A stretch of DNA of 64,000 bases from Nodosilinea sp. E11 (GCF_032813545.1 NZ_CP136520.1:2412001-2476000), one strand, 5' to 3'; numbered from the stretch's first letter, positions 36,327 through 45,878 are shown. The notes: generated by a model not told the origin, from the letters alone. Numbers and translations: made by a program.

Positions 36327-36998
36327 TTAAACCCAAATCTTACCCGAGGGCGACTGCTGCAACCAGCGCTTAAACTGGCTTTGCTCGGCCACCGTGAGGT
36401 CTTCTACCGCTTCCAGAGCGCGATCGGCAAAATTAGCATTGCCGAAGTAATCTTTGGCAATGCGGTGCAATTCTTCGAGCAGGCGATGCAAATGGTGGTC
36501 TTGCCAGGGCGGCAGTTGGGGCATCGCCAGCGGATCGACGGTCAGCAGGGCTCTCACCGCATCAGGAGTCGCAGACTGGGGAAACTTCCAGGCCGCAAAC
36601 ACCTTACTCACATCGTCTTCAAACTGCCGGGCCTGCTTATTGCCTAGCAAATCTTCTACATCCATATACAGCACCTGCAACATCAGCAGGCAGGCCTTAA
36701 TGAACGTCGCCCCCGCTGGCGGCGTGCCCGTGTCAGGCCCAGCGTCGTGATCAAACTGATCCAGGCGAATCTTGCCCCAAATACTAAAGCGCTCAGGTTC
36801 TTCAAGTAATACGCAGGCCTTACCTCGGTTGTCCGTCAGATCGCGCCACAGGGCTCTGGCATCGTCTTCTTGCGCGGCACTAAATACGCTCAGCAGCCGA
36901 AAGGTTTGCCCTTGGTAAGACAAGATCGGAATCTGTTGATCTTTTTGTGGATGGTGCATCGTTTTGATGTCAACATCCTGCCGCTTAAGGATAAACAT
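36327..36998 (-). CDS. Npun_F0813-type cyanobacterial protein, unknown function
   Basis: This 223-residue soluble protein starts MFILKRQDVDIKTMHHPQKD and then has ILSYQGQTFRLLSVF and EPERFSIWGKIRLDQ. That beginning resembles the Npun_F0813 family of cyanobacterial hypothetical proteins. No membrane segment or metal motif is clear (the C-terminal part has WQDHHLHRLLEELHRI). Upstream lie about 260 bases, then tRNA-Arg. Confidence in the family name is moderate. Confidence 0.55.
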   Translation of the reverse strand: MFILKRQDVDIKTMHHPQKDQQIPILSYQGQTFRLLSVFSAAQEDDARALWRDLTDNRGKACVLLEEPERFSIWGKIRLDQFDHDAGPDTGTPPAGATFIKACLLMLQVLYMDVEDLLGNKQARQFEDDVSKVFAAWKFPQSATPDAVRALLTVDPLAMPQLPPWQDHHLHRLLEELHRIAKDYFGNANFADRALEAVEDLTVAEQSQFKRWLQQSPSGKIWV

Positions 36999-37261
36999 GT
37001 TATGGCCTGCTGACTCCTAGCTGAGGTGAATACCTGCAGTAGGCGGCGGCTGCAACGGTAAACCGCACCCTTAGTACTGCGTAGTAGCGATGTGATAAAG
37101 CCTGGCAAACCCTCACAGACTGTGCAATCTTATGTCAAGAGACTTATTTTAGCGACCTCGACTGCGCTAGCATCACTCTGCCGCTGTTTTTTCAACATTC
37201 TATTCGTCCTAGTCTGCCCTGAGAACAACCGGCACCCTCTAAAATAAAGTGGTGATGGTTA

Positions 37262-37334
<73 letters not shown>

Positions 37335-37497
37335 TTAGTGATCGATGAGAGTCAATGGCTACTCAGACTAGCCCCCAAAGACTCTGCTTTCCCCCTAGTC
37401 AGTCGAGCGTTGCCGCTAGGCCGTTGAGTTGTGCTGGGCAGAAGCGGGGCGAAAAAGCTAACCTAGCTATAGTCTCAACTCCACACAGGCAAACGCT

Positions 37498-38187
37498 TTG
37501 GACGACTCCGAACTGCAAGCCCGGCTGAATCGGCTAGAAGCAGAACTGAACGAACCTGCGGCTCCTTCTCAGGCTTCTCGCCCTCAGGCTTCTCACTATC
37601 AGGCATCTAAGGCAGCGCCCACCCAGGGGTGGCTAGAACGGCTAAAGGCCAATGCGCTGCTGCCGATCTACCTAGTGGCGATTCCCTGGGGGCAAGAAAT
37701 TGTCGATCAGGTGTTTTTTGGTGGTCGCTGGAACCTGCCGTTACATCCCCGCAGCCTAGAGGGCATCCCCGGTATTTTTCTATCGGCGATTTCCCACTCT
37801 GGGTTTGCCCACCTGATTGGCAACACCATCGGTTTTTTGATCTTTAGCTGGCTGATTTTGGCCAAAAGCCGCCGCGACTATTGGATTACCCTGCTGATTG
37901 GTTGGCTGGGCGGAGGGGTAGTGGCCTGGCTGCTTGGCCCCACTAGCGTCCACGGGCTGAGTGGGGTGGTGTATACCCTGTTTGGCTATTTGCTGTGCAT
38001 TGGTTGGCTAGAGCGGCGGGTAGTGCCGCTGCTGATTTCGATGTTTGTGCTGATCAACTACAGCTACTTTATTTTCGGCATGTTTCCCACCCAGCCCATG
38101 GTGGCCTGGTGGGGACATTTGTTTGGGTTTGGGTTAGGCATTATGGCCGCCTACGGGGTCTACCAGGAGCCGGGGCGGCCAGAGTAG
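37498..38187 (+). CDS. Rhomboid family intramembrane serine protease
   Basis: This 229-residue membrane protease has the rhomboid nucleophile motif GLSG in TSVHGLSGVVYTLFGY and the partner His in WWGHLFGFGLGIM. The N-terminal conserved segment (SHSGFAHLIGNTIGFLIFSW) carries the helix-2 H-x3-N pattern. Residues 1-45 are a Gln/Ala/Pro-rich cytoplasmic tail. It cleaves transmembrane substrates in the membrane; natural targets are unknown. Start is TTG at 37498 with AGG upstream; no in-frame ATG precedes the core. Confidence 0.9.
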   Translation: MDDSELQARLNRLEAELNEPAAPSQASRPQASHYQASKAAPTQGWLERLKANALLPIYLVAIPWGQEIVDQVFFGGRWNLPLHPRSLEGIPGIFLSAISHSGFAHLIGNTIGFLIFSWLILAKSRRDYWITLLIGWLGGGVVAWLLGPTSVHGLSGVVYTLFGYLLCIGWLERRVVPLLISMFVLINYSYFIFGMFPTQPMVAWWGHLFGFGLGIMAAYGVYQEPGRPE

Positions 38188-38211
38188 AGGACCGAAGCCT
38201 AGGGTGAGGGG

Positions 38212-38685
38212 TCAACTCCAGTGCTGCAGGGGAGTAGCACTAGGGGCGTAGAGAGGATGCCGGGGTTGGCCCGTGAGGTTGCGCCCTAGGCAGTAGCATT
38301 TGGCCTGGTGGGGAGTGAGGAGAGACAGGACGGTGCGATCGCGCCCTAGCCATCTGCCGCCATTGCCCCAGGCCAACAAAATGGAGTCAGCTCGGTCGGC
38401 TACCTCAGCGAGAACTCTGTCGTTCTCAGGGCCAATGGGGTCGTCAACCTGGCTCAGCACGGCAGGATGACAACTGCGGTAGGCAAACAGATTGACCACG
38501 GCGATCGCCCCAGACCCCCAGCCCTGGGCAAACCCCAGGCAGCGGCGCAGGGTAGGGTCGTCTAGAGCACTGTCGGCCCAGCTAGGATTGAGCATGATGA
38601 TAGCCAGGGTGGAGGCATGACTCCAGCGTCGCTCCAGGCAGTAGCGGTAGCGACCCGTGGGGTCAACGGTAGCGGTACGCTCCAT
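38212..38685 (-). CDS. DUF1643 family protein
   Basis: This 157-residue protein matches DUF1643: SHASTLAIIMLNPSWADSALDDPTLRRC near the N-terminus, then VVNLFAYRSCHPAVL and ILLAWGNGGRWLGR. It is cytosolic and of unknown function; the family often sits near mobile or stress genes but nothing of that kind is seen here. The ATG at 38683-38685 has AGGTG upstream and begins MERTATVDPTGRYRYCLE; an ATG at 38703 is also possible. It converges on the rhomboid gene, 24 bp apart, and diverges from the MFS gene. Confidence 0.83.
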   Translation of the reverse strand: MERTATVDPTGRYRYCLERRWSHASTLAIIMLNPSWADSALDDPTLRRCLGFAQGWGSGAIAVVNLFAYRSCHPAVLSQVDDPIGPENDRVLAEVADRADSILLAWGNGGRWLGRDRTVLSLLTPHQAKCYCLGRNLTGQPRHPLYAPSATPLQHWS

Positions 38686-38790
38686 GGCCGACACCTGCAA
38701 CATTTGTTTACATTAAGGAGTGGGATAGCGTTACTTACGACGGCGCTAGTGCCCTGATGCAGCCAGCACTCTACGGGGAGAACGACCGTT

Positions 38791-40110
38791 TTGACTATTT
38801 TCTCAACCTTTAGCCCGGCGGTGCGCAACAATCTGACGGTGTTGTTTGCGGCGGGGCTCTGCTTTTGGGCCGGGCTGGCGGGGCTGTTGCCCACCCTACC
38901 GCTATTTATCGAAACCCTGGGGGGTAGTGGCCAACAGATCGGTATTGTGATGGCGTCGTTTGCCATTGGTCTGCTGGTGGCGCGGCCCTACCTGTCGCGG
39001 TTGGCCGATGAGCGAGGCCGCAAAGTGGTGCTGATGGTGGGCTTGACTGCGATCGCGATCGCCCCCTTTGGCTACCTGCTGGTGCAGTTCTTGCCCCGCG
39101 CGATTGTGCCCCTCTCGATAGCCGGGTACACCTTCAGTTTAGACACCTCCATTTTGGCGATGATGGGCATTCGTGCCTTTCACGGGCTGAGCATTGCGGC
39201 CTTTGTGGTGGCCTATAGTGCCTTGGTGCTCGACTTGGCCCCACCCGCCAATCGGGGCGAACTGATTGGCTATATGACTCTGGTCAACCCCATTAGTTTG
39301 GCCCTCGGCCCGGCTCTGGGCGGCTTTCTCTACGAGGCGACCGGGTTCACGACAGCGTTTTTGGCGATGGGCCTGCTGGGCCTGGTGGGCTTGGGCCTGG
39401 TGGCGCGACTGCACGAACCCTATCAGCCCCGCAACGCTACCGACGGGGCTGGGGTACCGGCATTTTGGGGACAGCTGTGGAGCGGGCGAGTCCGCACTCC
39501 GGCAATTATTTTGCTGCTGGTGGGGTTGGCCTTTGGCACCCTCAGCACTTTTGTACCGCTGTATGTGCGTGAGGCGGGATTAGCCTTAAATGTAGGCCTG
39601 ATCTACACCGCCTCAGCGCTGGCCAGCTTTATGTCGCGGTTAGTGGCGGGGCGGGCCAGCGATCGCTATGGGCGGGGGCGATTCATCACTGCTAGCCTGC
39701 TGGTCTATAGCCTGGCGATGGGCATGTTTTGGCTGGCCCGCAGCGCGCCGATGTTTTTGCTGGCGGGGTTCATTCAAGGGTTTGCCGGCGGCACGTTAAT
39801 TCCGATGATTGCGGCCCTGATGGGCGATCGCTCTACGGCGAGCGATCGGGGCCGTACCTTTGGCCTAGCGATGGTGGGCTTTGATGTGGGCATTGCCCTG
39901 GCTGGCCCAGTCTTTGGCACCATTGCCGATCAGCTGGGCTACCGAGGCATCTTTGGTCTCTCGGGAGTCATGACCCTAGTAGGGCTTGTAGTTTTTGCCA
40001 CAGCCAACAGCAAAGACTTAGCCCACTCCCTGCGGTTTGCCCTAGGCCACGGCCAAGATGTATACGCCACAGACCTAGCGGCTCAACGCTCCGGCAGCAT
40101 AACCCCCTAG
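38791..40110 (+). CDS. MFS transporter
   Basis: This 439-residue carrier has twelve membrane helices. The loop 2-3 signature LADERGRKVVLMVG and the loop 8-9 counterpart RASDRYGRGRFITAS are both visible. The family resembles the YfcJ/drug-efflux type of MFS; substrate unknown. Start is TTG at 38791 with GGGGAG 11 bases upstream. It is 106 bp from DUF1643 in a divergent pair. A perfect 20-bp palindrome (40176-40195) lies 65 bp past its stop. Confidence 0.9.
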   Translation: MTIFSTFSPAVRNNLTVLFAAGLCFWAGLAGLLPTLPLFIETLGGSGQQIGIVMASFAIGLLVARPYLSRLADERGRKVVLMVGLTAIAIAPFGYLLVQFLPRAIVPLSIAGYTFSLDTSILAMMGIRAFHGLSIAAFVVAYSALVLDLAPPANRGELIGYMTLVNPISLALGPALGGFLYEATGFTTAFLAMGLLGLVGLGLVARLHEPYQPRNATDGAGVPAFWGQLWSGRVRTPAIILLLVGLAFGTLSTFVPLYVREAGLALNVGLIYTASALASFMSRLVAGRASDRYGRGRFITASLLVYSLAMGMFWLARSAPMFLLAGFIQGFAGGTLIPMIAALMGDRSTASDRGRTFGLAMVGFDVGIALAGPVFGTIADQLGYRGIFGLSGVMTLVGLVVFATANSKDLAHSLRFALGHGQDVYATDLAAQRSGSITP

Positions 40111-40175
40111 GTCACCTCGCCCCAACCAGTCGAGCTATAGCCATAGTCACCTGGGTTAGGACGTCCAGAAACCTC

Positions 40176-40195
40176 AAGAACGTTTGAACGTTCTT
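40176..40195. other. Perfect 20-bp palindrome after the MFS gene
   Basis: AAGAACGTT-TG-AACGTTCTT is symmetrical over 20 bp with a 2-bp centre. No T-run is present, so it may be a regulator site or a DNA element rather than a terminator. Confidence 0.5.
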
Positions 40196-40253
40196 AGGGG
40201 AAATGTCTCAACCAAACTGGCTACAGCTACAACAGCCTACCTAGGGTAAAGCC

Positions 40254-40302
40254 AAAAAATTAGGAACAAGATTGAGTCTTAAGCCCAAAGCCTTGTTCCT
40301 AA
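40254..40302 (-). terminator. Terminator downstream of tRNA-Arg(ACG)
   Basis: On the minus strand TTAGGAACAAG pairs with CTTGTTCCTAA (11 bp) around a 21-nt loop, followed by a run of six Ts (40254-40259). It starts 34 bp past the tRNA 3' end. Confidence 0.8.
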
Positions 40303-40335
40303 TGCCCCGTAGTTCGGGGATGTATTCACTTAAAA

Positions 40336-40409
40336 CGGGCGAGGAGGGATTCGAACCCCCGACACCGTGGTCCGTAGCCACGTGCTCTAGTCCACTGAGC
40401 TACACGCCC
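40336..40409 (-). tRNA. tRNA-Arg (anticodon ACG)
   Basis: A 74-nt cloverleaf on the minus strand. Anticodon loop is CTACGGA with ACG, anticodon stem GTGG/CCAC, T loop TTCGAAT. The acceptor stem is GGGCGTG against CTCGCCC, which gives one U-U mismatch at position 6-67. Discriminator is G; CCA is not encoded. Confidence 0.93.
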
Positions 40410-40474
40410 CTGTGCAGGCTTTTGATATTAGCATACTCTTCTGCACACTTTAAACCCCCAATCACCAAAAAATA

Positions 40475-40975
40475 ATGACTGAAAAATCTTCGCCAGCGAC
40501 AGCCCTCACCCACCTTGATGCCCAGGGCCAAGCTCACATGGTCGATGTTGCCGCCAAACCCCAGACTGTGCGCGAGGCTGTTGCCGTGGCCACCGTGGTC
40601 ATGCAGGCCCAAACCCTAGCCACCATTGAAGCCGGAGACGCCCCTAAAGGTGACGTGCTAGGCACCGCCCGCATTGCAGGGATTATGGCAGCCAAACAGA
40701 CGGCTCACCTCATTCCCCTTTGTCACCCCCTGCCCATTCAGAAAGTGGAGGTGCAAATTACTCCCGATGCAGCGTTGCCCGGCTACACCATTCAGGCCAC
40801 CGTTAAGATCAAGGCCGAAACCGGGGTGGAAATGGAGGCCCTAACCGCTGCTAGCGTAGCTGCACTCACCCTCTACGACATGGCCAAGGGGCTCGAAAAA
40901 TCGATCGAAATTCGCGGTATTCGCCTACTGAAGAAAACCGGCGGCAAATCGGGCGACTACCGCGCTGACCTCTAG
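40475..40975 (+). CDS. moaC: Cyclic pyranopterin monophosphate synthase MoaC
   Basis: This 166-residue enzyme acts with MoaA to convert GTP to cyclic pyranopterin monophosphate, the first step of molybdenum cofactor synthesis. Family motifs are [58 protein letters not shown] and the C-terminal [15 protein letters not shown] at 40475. It lies 52 bp before the SAM hydroxide adenosyltransferase gene on the same strand; no other mo genes are in the window. Confidence 0.96.
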   Translation: MTEKSSPATALTHLDAQGQAHMVDVAAKPQTVREAVAVATVVMQAQTLATIEAGDAPKGDVLGTARIAGIMAAKQTAHLIPLCHPLPIQKVEVQITPDAALPGYTIQATVKIKAETGVEMEALTAASVAALTLYDMAKGLEKSIEIRGIRLLKKTGGKSGDYRADL

Positions 40976-41029
40976 GCGTTGACTAGGCCGGCCCTATCTC
41001 TCTGTTCTCCAGCCCATTGCCTTTCGCCC

Positions 41030-41830
41030 ATGCCCATTGCCCTGATCACTGACTTCGGCACCCAAGACGCCTACGTCGGCATTATGAAGGGTGTCATTGT
41101 GACCCTATGCCCCACCGCCCCGCTGATCGACCTTACCCACGCTATTCCTCCCCAAGATCTGGTCGCTGCGCGGTTCACGCTGCTCAGCGCCTACCCGTAC
41201 CTACCCACGGGCACGGTGTATCTAGTGGTGGTCGATCCGGGGGTAGGTACCCGCCGTCGCGCGATCGCCGTGCAGACCTCCCGAGGCTTTTTGGTGGGGC
41301 CAGACAATGGCGTGCTCAGCGGCGTTTGGCCCAATGATGACCGGGTGGAGGCCGTAGAGCTAACCCATGCTGACTACTGGCGCGGTGCCCACCCCAGTGC
41401 CACCTTCCACGGTCGAGACATTTTTGCCCCGGTGGCGGCGCACCTAGCCAACGGCGTTGCCCTCACTCAGCTAGGGCCAACAATCGATGCTCAGTCTCTG
41501 GTGCAGTTGCCTAGGCCAGCGCCTGTGGCCCTAGCTGGGGGCTGGGAGGGTGCGGTGCAGTATATCGATCGCTTTGGCAATGCGGCGACGACCATTCCGG
41601 CCAGCGCCGTAGACTCTGGCCCCTGGTCACTCACGGTGGGAACCACAACACTGTCGGGAACCACAACCTATGGCGCGGTGGCCCCAGGGACAGCCCTAGC
41701 ACTGGTGGGCAGCCACGGTTTTGTTGAGATAGCCATCAACCAGGGCAGCGCCCAGGCGACCTTTGGCCTCATGGTGGGCGATCGCATTCAGGTCACCCGG
41801 TTGCCTCAGCCCCCGTCTACCGCCTGCTGA
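41030..41830 (+). CDS. SAM hydroxide adenosyltransferase (DUF62 family)
   Basis: This 266-residue member of the DUF62 family splits S-adenosylmethionine to adenosine and methionine. Visible motifs are LITDFGTQDAYVGIMKGVI at the N-terminus, VVVDPGVGTRRRAIA and VGPDNGVLSGV, FHGRDIFAPVAAHLA and the C-terminal YIDRFGNAATTIP. A longer frame starting at TTG 40979 adds a Cys/Pro-rich stretch; ATG at 41030 is preferred and opens directly on the family sequence. It may be cotranscribed with moaC. Confidence 0.93.
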   Translation: MPIALITDFGTQDAYVGIMKGVIVTLCPTAPLIDLTHAIPPQDLVAARFTLLSAYPYLPTGTVYLVVVDPGVGTRRRAIAVQTSRGFLVGPDNGVLSGVWPNDDRVEAVELTHADYWRGAHPSATFHGRDIFAPVAAHLANGVALTQLGPTIDAQSLVQLPRPAPVALAGGWEGAVQYIDRFGNAATTIPASAVDSGPWSLTVGTTTLSGTTTYGAVAPGTALALVGSHGFVEIAINQGSAQATFGLMVGDRIQVTRLPQPPSTAC

Positions 41831-41857
41831 CAAACCTCCCCCGCCACCTAGCCCCAT

Positions 41858-42451
41858 CTACCCCTGCACCGTACGACCATGCAGGGCGCTGGGAGCGCTG
41901 ACCTGGAGTTGAGCTTGGTTGGCGGCTACCCAGGCGCGATAGTCTTCGATGAGCTGGCGCTCAATGCGATATTTGATGGTGGTCAAGATGCCGCTGAGAA
42001 AGGTTTTGCCCGTGCGATCGAGCACCGAAGTCGGCATAAAGCTAATTGGGGGCGGCAGTTCTAGCTGAATACGCAGATCGGCCCAACCCCGCAATTCTGT
42101 GTAGGTGGTTTCGCGGTGGGGCGTGAGGGTGCCCTTCAGCGCCATCCCAAAAGAGTCGTTGACAAAACTCAGATAGTCAGGCCCCTTGACCTGGCAGCCT
42201 ACCGACTCCAGAGTCAAAGTGCCGTCAGAGTGCGATCGCACCTGCAAGTCGGCGGTGGGCTCAATGCTAATGCCAAAAAATTGCAGCGGTCGCAGGCTCA
42301 GCCGATAGACCCCTTCGCCCAACACCTCAATGCGGCGAGGATCGGTAATCGCTTGCACGAGACGCTGAGGCTGCCGCAGGTAGTGCTCAATCGGAATGGC
42401 CTCGTTAGGCACCCGCAGGCATAGGGTTTGGCTGGCGTGGAACTCTTTCAT
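41858..42451 (-). CDS. DUF1997 family protein (second paralogue)
   Basis: This 197-residue protein has the family pattern HYLRQPQRLVQAITDP, LRPLQFFGISIEPTADLQV and PTSVLDRTGKTFLSGILTTI. Unlike the copy at 26223 it has no disordered N-terminus. Function unknown; families like this may bind lipids or pigments, but no evidence is seen. ATG at 42449-42451. It converges on the SAM hydroxide adenosyltransferase gene. Confidence 0.8.
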   Translation of the reverse strand: MKEFHASQTLCLRVPNEAIPIEHYLRQPQRLVQAITDPRRIEVLGEGVYRLSLRPLQFFGISIEPTADLQVRSHSDGTLTLESVGCQVKGPDYLSFVNDSFGMALKGTLTPHRETTYTELRGWADLRIQLELPPPISFMPTSVLDRTGKTFLSGILTTIKYRIERQLIEDYRAWVAANQAQLQVSAPSALHGRTVQG

Positions 42452-42718
42452 AAAAGAAAGCTACCTGAAAACGGGGTACGACCCAGGACAGATAACGTTT
42501 TGTAACCTATGTTTAACAATTTAGTACGTTCTTCAGGTTTGGTGGTGTTCGCAGGGCACCGTTGGGCACCTTGAGAGGCTAAGTTTTCAGGGGTCTCTTG
42601 GGAGGGAGGGGGAGATCCTCCCCGGCCATATTCGGCCCTCCGACTCGCGACTTTTTCTGAGAGGGCGTTACATAGAGTTACTACTCACTCAGGGGCAGTT
42701 GCACCCAAGGAGACTGCA

Positions 42719-42976
42719 ATGACATCTGCAATGACATTTACGCCAACCCATGTTTTGATTTCGCGCACCAAAGAGACTCCCGTGCAGCTAGTGGCCGGGC
42801 CTCGGGGCTACTGGCTCTACACCGAAGCCGAAGCACAGCAGGGCAAGTCCCCCGCCTTTGAAGTACGACCTAAACTCGGTTTCTACTGCCGTGGGCAACA
42901 GGTAGTTGGGTTTCACCTGCAACCGCTGGCAACTCAGACTAAATCGCAGCCCCAGTCGGCGGCGATGTCGCAATAA
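42719..42976 (+). CDS. Small protein, unknown function (85 aa)
   Basis: This 85-residue protein has AAGGAG 6 bases before its ATG, the best ribosome site in its area. The N-terminal half (PTHVLISRTKETPVQLVAGP, then RGYWLYTEAEAQQG) looks like a small beta barrel; the tail is Gln/Ser-rich. No known family. The 267 bases upstream have no other gene and probably hold its promoter. Confidence 0.65.
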   Translation: MTSAMTFTPTHVLISRTKETPVQLVAGPRGYWLYTEAEAQQGKSPAFEVRPKLGFYCRGQQVVGFHLQPLATQTKSQPQSAAMSQ

Positions 42977-43054
42977 CTGACTGACCACCAGGCCGTAACC
43001 AACCGAGACGGCGTGGCAACCAATTGACCATCAAGGCCACCTTCCAGACTCGTT

Positions 43055-44161
43055 TTACCGATTTAGCACCACTTGCTGAATCAAATTGGCCAGTTTCGTT
43101 GCGCTATCGGCGGCGGCAAGACTACCGGCAGCGGTGGCCATAGCCGTCAACCGCTGAGGCTGGGCCAGAAGGTCTAACACCAAAGCCTGGAGCTGAGCGG
43201 CCGATGTTTTGCCTTGGGGCAGCGTTAAGGCCGCAGCGGCATCGGTAAACACCGCAGCATTCACGGTCTGATGGTCTTCTGCCGCGTAGGGATAGGGAAT
43301 CAGCACCGCCGGGGTGCGAGAGATTGCCAACTCGGTGAGGGTACCGGCCCCAGCGCGGCCAATGGCCAGAGTGGCCCGGTTCATCAGGGCAGCCATAGAG
43401 CTAAAGAACGGGCGGTGAATATAGTGAGGGTGCTGGTAACTGTCGGCATCAGGATCGCTGCTGCCGGTTTGGTGCACTATCCAAGCACCGGCATTAATCC
43501 AGGCAGGGGCCGCAGCCCGCACCAGTTGATTTACCGCCACAGCCCCTTGGCTGCCACCCACCACCACAATTAGGGGCACCCCATCGGGTACCGCAGGATC
43601 ATCTAAGGCTAGCGGCTCAGGGGTGAGAAAGTCATCTCGAACCGGGGTACCCACCACCACAGTTTCAGCTTTGGGCAGGTATGAGCGGGCGGCCTCAAAC
43701 CCCAGGGCTACGACGGTACACCAAGGGCTCAGCCAGCGGGTAACTTTACCCGGCAGAGCGTTGGATTCGTGCAGCACTGCGGGCAACCCGAGCGATCGCG
43801 CCGCAATAATAGCCGGGGCGGCAATGTAGCCTCCCGTGGTAAACACGCCGTCAAACTTACCCTGCTTGAGCAGACGGCGCACCTGCACTGTAGCCTGGCC
43901 AAACTGGCCCAGCGTCTTGAGCGTAGCCAGCCCAGGTCGACCTTGAAACCCAGCCATGCGTACGGTATGCAGGGGCCAGTGATCGGGTACTAGAGTAGTT
44001 TCGAGGCGATCGGGCACTCCTAGCCATTCGATGGTGAAGCCCTCGTGACGCAGGGCTTCGGCGGTGGCGATCGCCGGGAACAGGTGACCACCCGTGCCGC
44101 TGGCGGCCACCAGCAGCCGGGGCGATGAAGCAGATGCTGCTGGGGTAGATGCTTGGGGCAA
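43055..44161 (-). CDS. murG: MurG, lipid II synthesis GlcNAc transferase
   Basis: This 368-residue peripheral membrane glycosyltransferase adds GlcNAc to undecaprenyl-PP-MurNAc-pentapeptide to make lipid II. Motifs are VAASGTGGHLFPAIA and MAGFQGRPGL, VFTTGGYIAAPAI, HESNALPGKVTRWL, VVVGGSQGAVAVNQL and AIGRAGAGTLTELA. Start appears to be TTG at 44161 with GAGGG upstream. Neighbours are not the usual mur cluster. The upstream gap of 96 bp separates it from a divergent gene at 44258. Confidence 0.95.
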   Translation of the reverse strand: MPQASTPAASASSPRLLVAASGTGGHLFPAIATAEALRHEGFTIEWLGVPDRLETTLVPDHWPLHTVRMAGFQGRPGLATLKTLGQFGQATVQVRRLLKQGKFDGVFTTGGYIAAPAIIAARSLGLPAVLHESNALPGKVTRWLSPWCTVVALGFEAARSYLPKAETVVVGTPVRDDFLTPEPLALDDPAVPDGVPLIVVVGGSQGAVAVNQLVRAAAPAWINAGAWIVHQTGSSDPDADSYQHPHYIHRPFFSSMAALMNRATLAIGRAGAGTLTELAISRTPAVLIPYPYAAEDHQTVNAAVFTDAAAALTLPQGKTSAAQLQALVLDLLAQPQRLTAMATAAGSLAAADSATKLANLIQQVVLNR

Positions 44162-44257
44162 CGGAACACCCTCGACGCTGAAAACGCCTCTAACTATACC
44201 AACTCCCTGGCAATTGATATAAGGTAGACGGAGTATTTCTGGCGGGGGTAGTGCGGC

Positions 44258-45067
44258 GTGGTAAGAGCTTCAGCAAAGCATTGGGGACGAGGCATGGCCG
44301 CTCTAGCAACCCTAGGATTGATGGCCACAGCCTACCCGGAGCCGGCTCAATCCTATTCCCTAAATGTGGCTTTAGACCTAGCCCAAGCGGCCCCGGCTGA
44401 GGTGCAGAGCCTGCTCAGTGAATTAGAGGCCGCCGCTAGCGATCGCAACCTCGACGGGGTGATGGCCTTTTATAGCGAGTCCTTCACCAGCGATACCGGC
44501 TTTGACTATGGGCAGCTGCGCCAAACCCTCGAAACCCTTTGGCAGCAGTATCCCGACATAGCCTACGACATTGAACTTTTGAGCTGGGAGGCCACTGGCC
44601 CCGGCACCTACACCGTTGAAACCCGCACCACCGTCACCGGCCAGCAAACCCAAGCCGAACGGGTGCTCACCCTTAGCGCCGACATCACCTCCCGCCAGCG
44701 CCTGGAGGCAGGTCAGATCGTCCACCAAGCCACCTTGAGCGAAACTAGCCGCATGGTGGCAGGCAACAATCCGCCAACGTTGCAAGTGCGTCTGCCCCAA
44801 ACCGTATCGCCAGGGCAATCCTACAGCTTCGACACCATTGTCTTAGAGCCGCTGGCAGGGCGATCGCTCATGGGGGTAGCCGTAGAAGAAGGGGTCACCG
44901 CCGTAGATTTTTTTGAGCCCCGCCCGGTAGTGTTCGACATTCTGAGCTCTGGCGGTCTTTATAAGCGAGGCACTGCCCCAGCAGAAGCCGACAATCGCTG
45001 GGTCTCTACAGTGGTCATTCGCGAAGACGGCATGGTGGTAGAAACTCGCCGCCTCCGCGTTGAGTAA
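44258..45067 (+). CDS. Exported NTF2-like domain protein
   Basis: This 269-residue protein has a likely signal peptide (HWGRGMAALATLGLMATAYPEP). It then has an NTF2/SnoaL-like domain with ELEAAASDRNLDGVMAFYSE and FDYGQLRQTLETLWQQYPDI, followed by a beta-rich C-terminal domain (LQVRLPQTVSPGQSYSFDTI). The start is GTG at 44258; ATG at 44294 would remove the first 12 residues but keep the signal peptide. It is followed 2 bp later by the cupin gene, so the two form an operon. Binding target unknown. Confidence 0.7.
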   Translation: MVRASAKHWGRGMAALATLGLMATAYPEPAQSYSLNVALDLAQAAPAEVQSLLSELEAAASDRNLDGVMAFYSESFTSDTGFDYGQLRQTLETLWQQYPDIAYDIELLSWEATGPGTYTVETRTTVTGQQTQAERVLTLSADITSRQRLEAGQIVHQATLSETSRMVAGNNPPTLQVRLPQTVSPGQSYSFDTIVLEPLAGRSLMGVAVEEGVTAVDFFEPRPVVFDILSSGGLYKRGTAPAEADNRWVSTVVIREDGMVVETRRLRVE

Positions 45068-45069
45068 CG

Positions 45070-45678
45070 ATGGCAAACCACAACTGGCTCATCACCGACG
45101 ATGGCACCCGTCGCTCCTTCGGCGATTCGGACACCCCAGAGCCAGGGCGTTACTACCGTCTATACCGGTTTTTGACTGAGCTGGAAGATATTCTCGATAT
45201 TTTTCATGACGACATCAGCCGTTTAGAAGCGATCACCCCTCTGGTGCGCAAACTGCTGGTGAGCTCCTATTGGCTGCAAATGGAGTACCACAACCCCGAC
45301 CCGGCCATGGGCTGGAGCGTTAACTTTCTCTACCGCGAACACGAGTTTCCCATCACCATCCAGATGGTGAGTTGGTTGCCCGAGCGCAAATCTAGCATTC
45401 ACAACCATGGCACCTGGGCCATAGTGGCTCTGGTAGGTGGCCAAGAGCGCAACCGCCTCTGGCGGCGGGCACCCGCACCAAATCAGCCCGATCGCCTTGA
45501 GCTCGTCGAAGAGGTAATTCTCAACCCCGGCGATGTCGTGGCCCTGACCGCCAATGCTATTCACAGTGTCGAACCCCTGGGCGACGAACCTACGGTGTCG
45601 TTTAATCTCTATGGGGTAACCAATTTTAGCGATCGCTACGAATTCGACCCCGAGAGCCACACCGCTCGCCGGTTTTAG
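45070..45678 (+). CDS. Cupin protein, cysteine-dioxygenase-like
   Basis: This 202-residue double-stranded beta-helix protein has the metal motif HNHGTW...VALVGG (His-x-His) near residue 115, a later second cupin motif with HSVEPLGDEPTVSFNLYG, and a helical N-terminus. This matches the predicted metal-dependent cysteine dioxygenase-like family. Reaction unknown. ATG at 45070 begins MANHNWLITDDGTRRSF. It is likely co-translated with the NTF2-like gene. Confidence 0.8.
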   Translation: MANHNWLITDDGTRRSFGDSDTPEPGRYYRLYRFLTELEDILDIFHDDISRLEAITPLVRKLLVSSYWLQMEYHNPDPAMGWSVNFLYREHEFPITIQMVSWLPERKSSIHNHGTWAIVALVGGQERNRLWRRAPAPNQPDRLELVEEVILNPGDVVALTANAIHSVEPLGDEPTVSFNLYGVTNFSDRYEFDPESHTARRF

Positions 45679-45878
45679 CCTCAGCAGCGTTGGCCGCCGC
45701 TGAAATGTCAGGGCTAAGCGTGATTAATAGCGCAGCTTCAGACAAGAACTCAGCACAGCTGGCTGGCCGTTGACTACAATGGAAAGATTGAGAAGATATC
45801 TCATGGGACAATCTAAGCGGCTAGCGCTGTGTAGTCGCTTGATTTCGTAGACCATTCATCTGCCTAAAGGCCCAAGTC

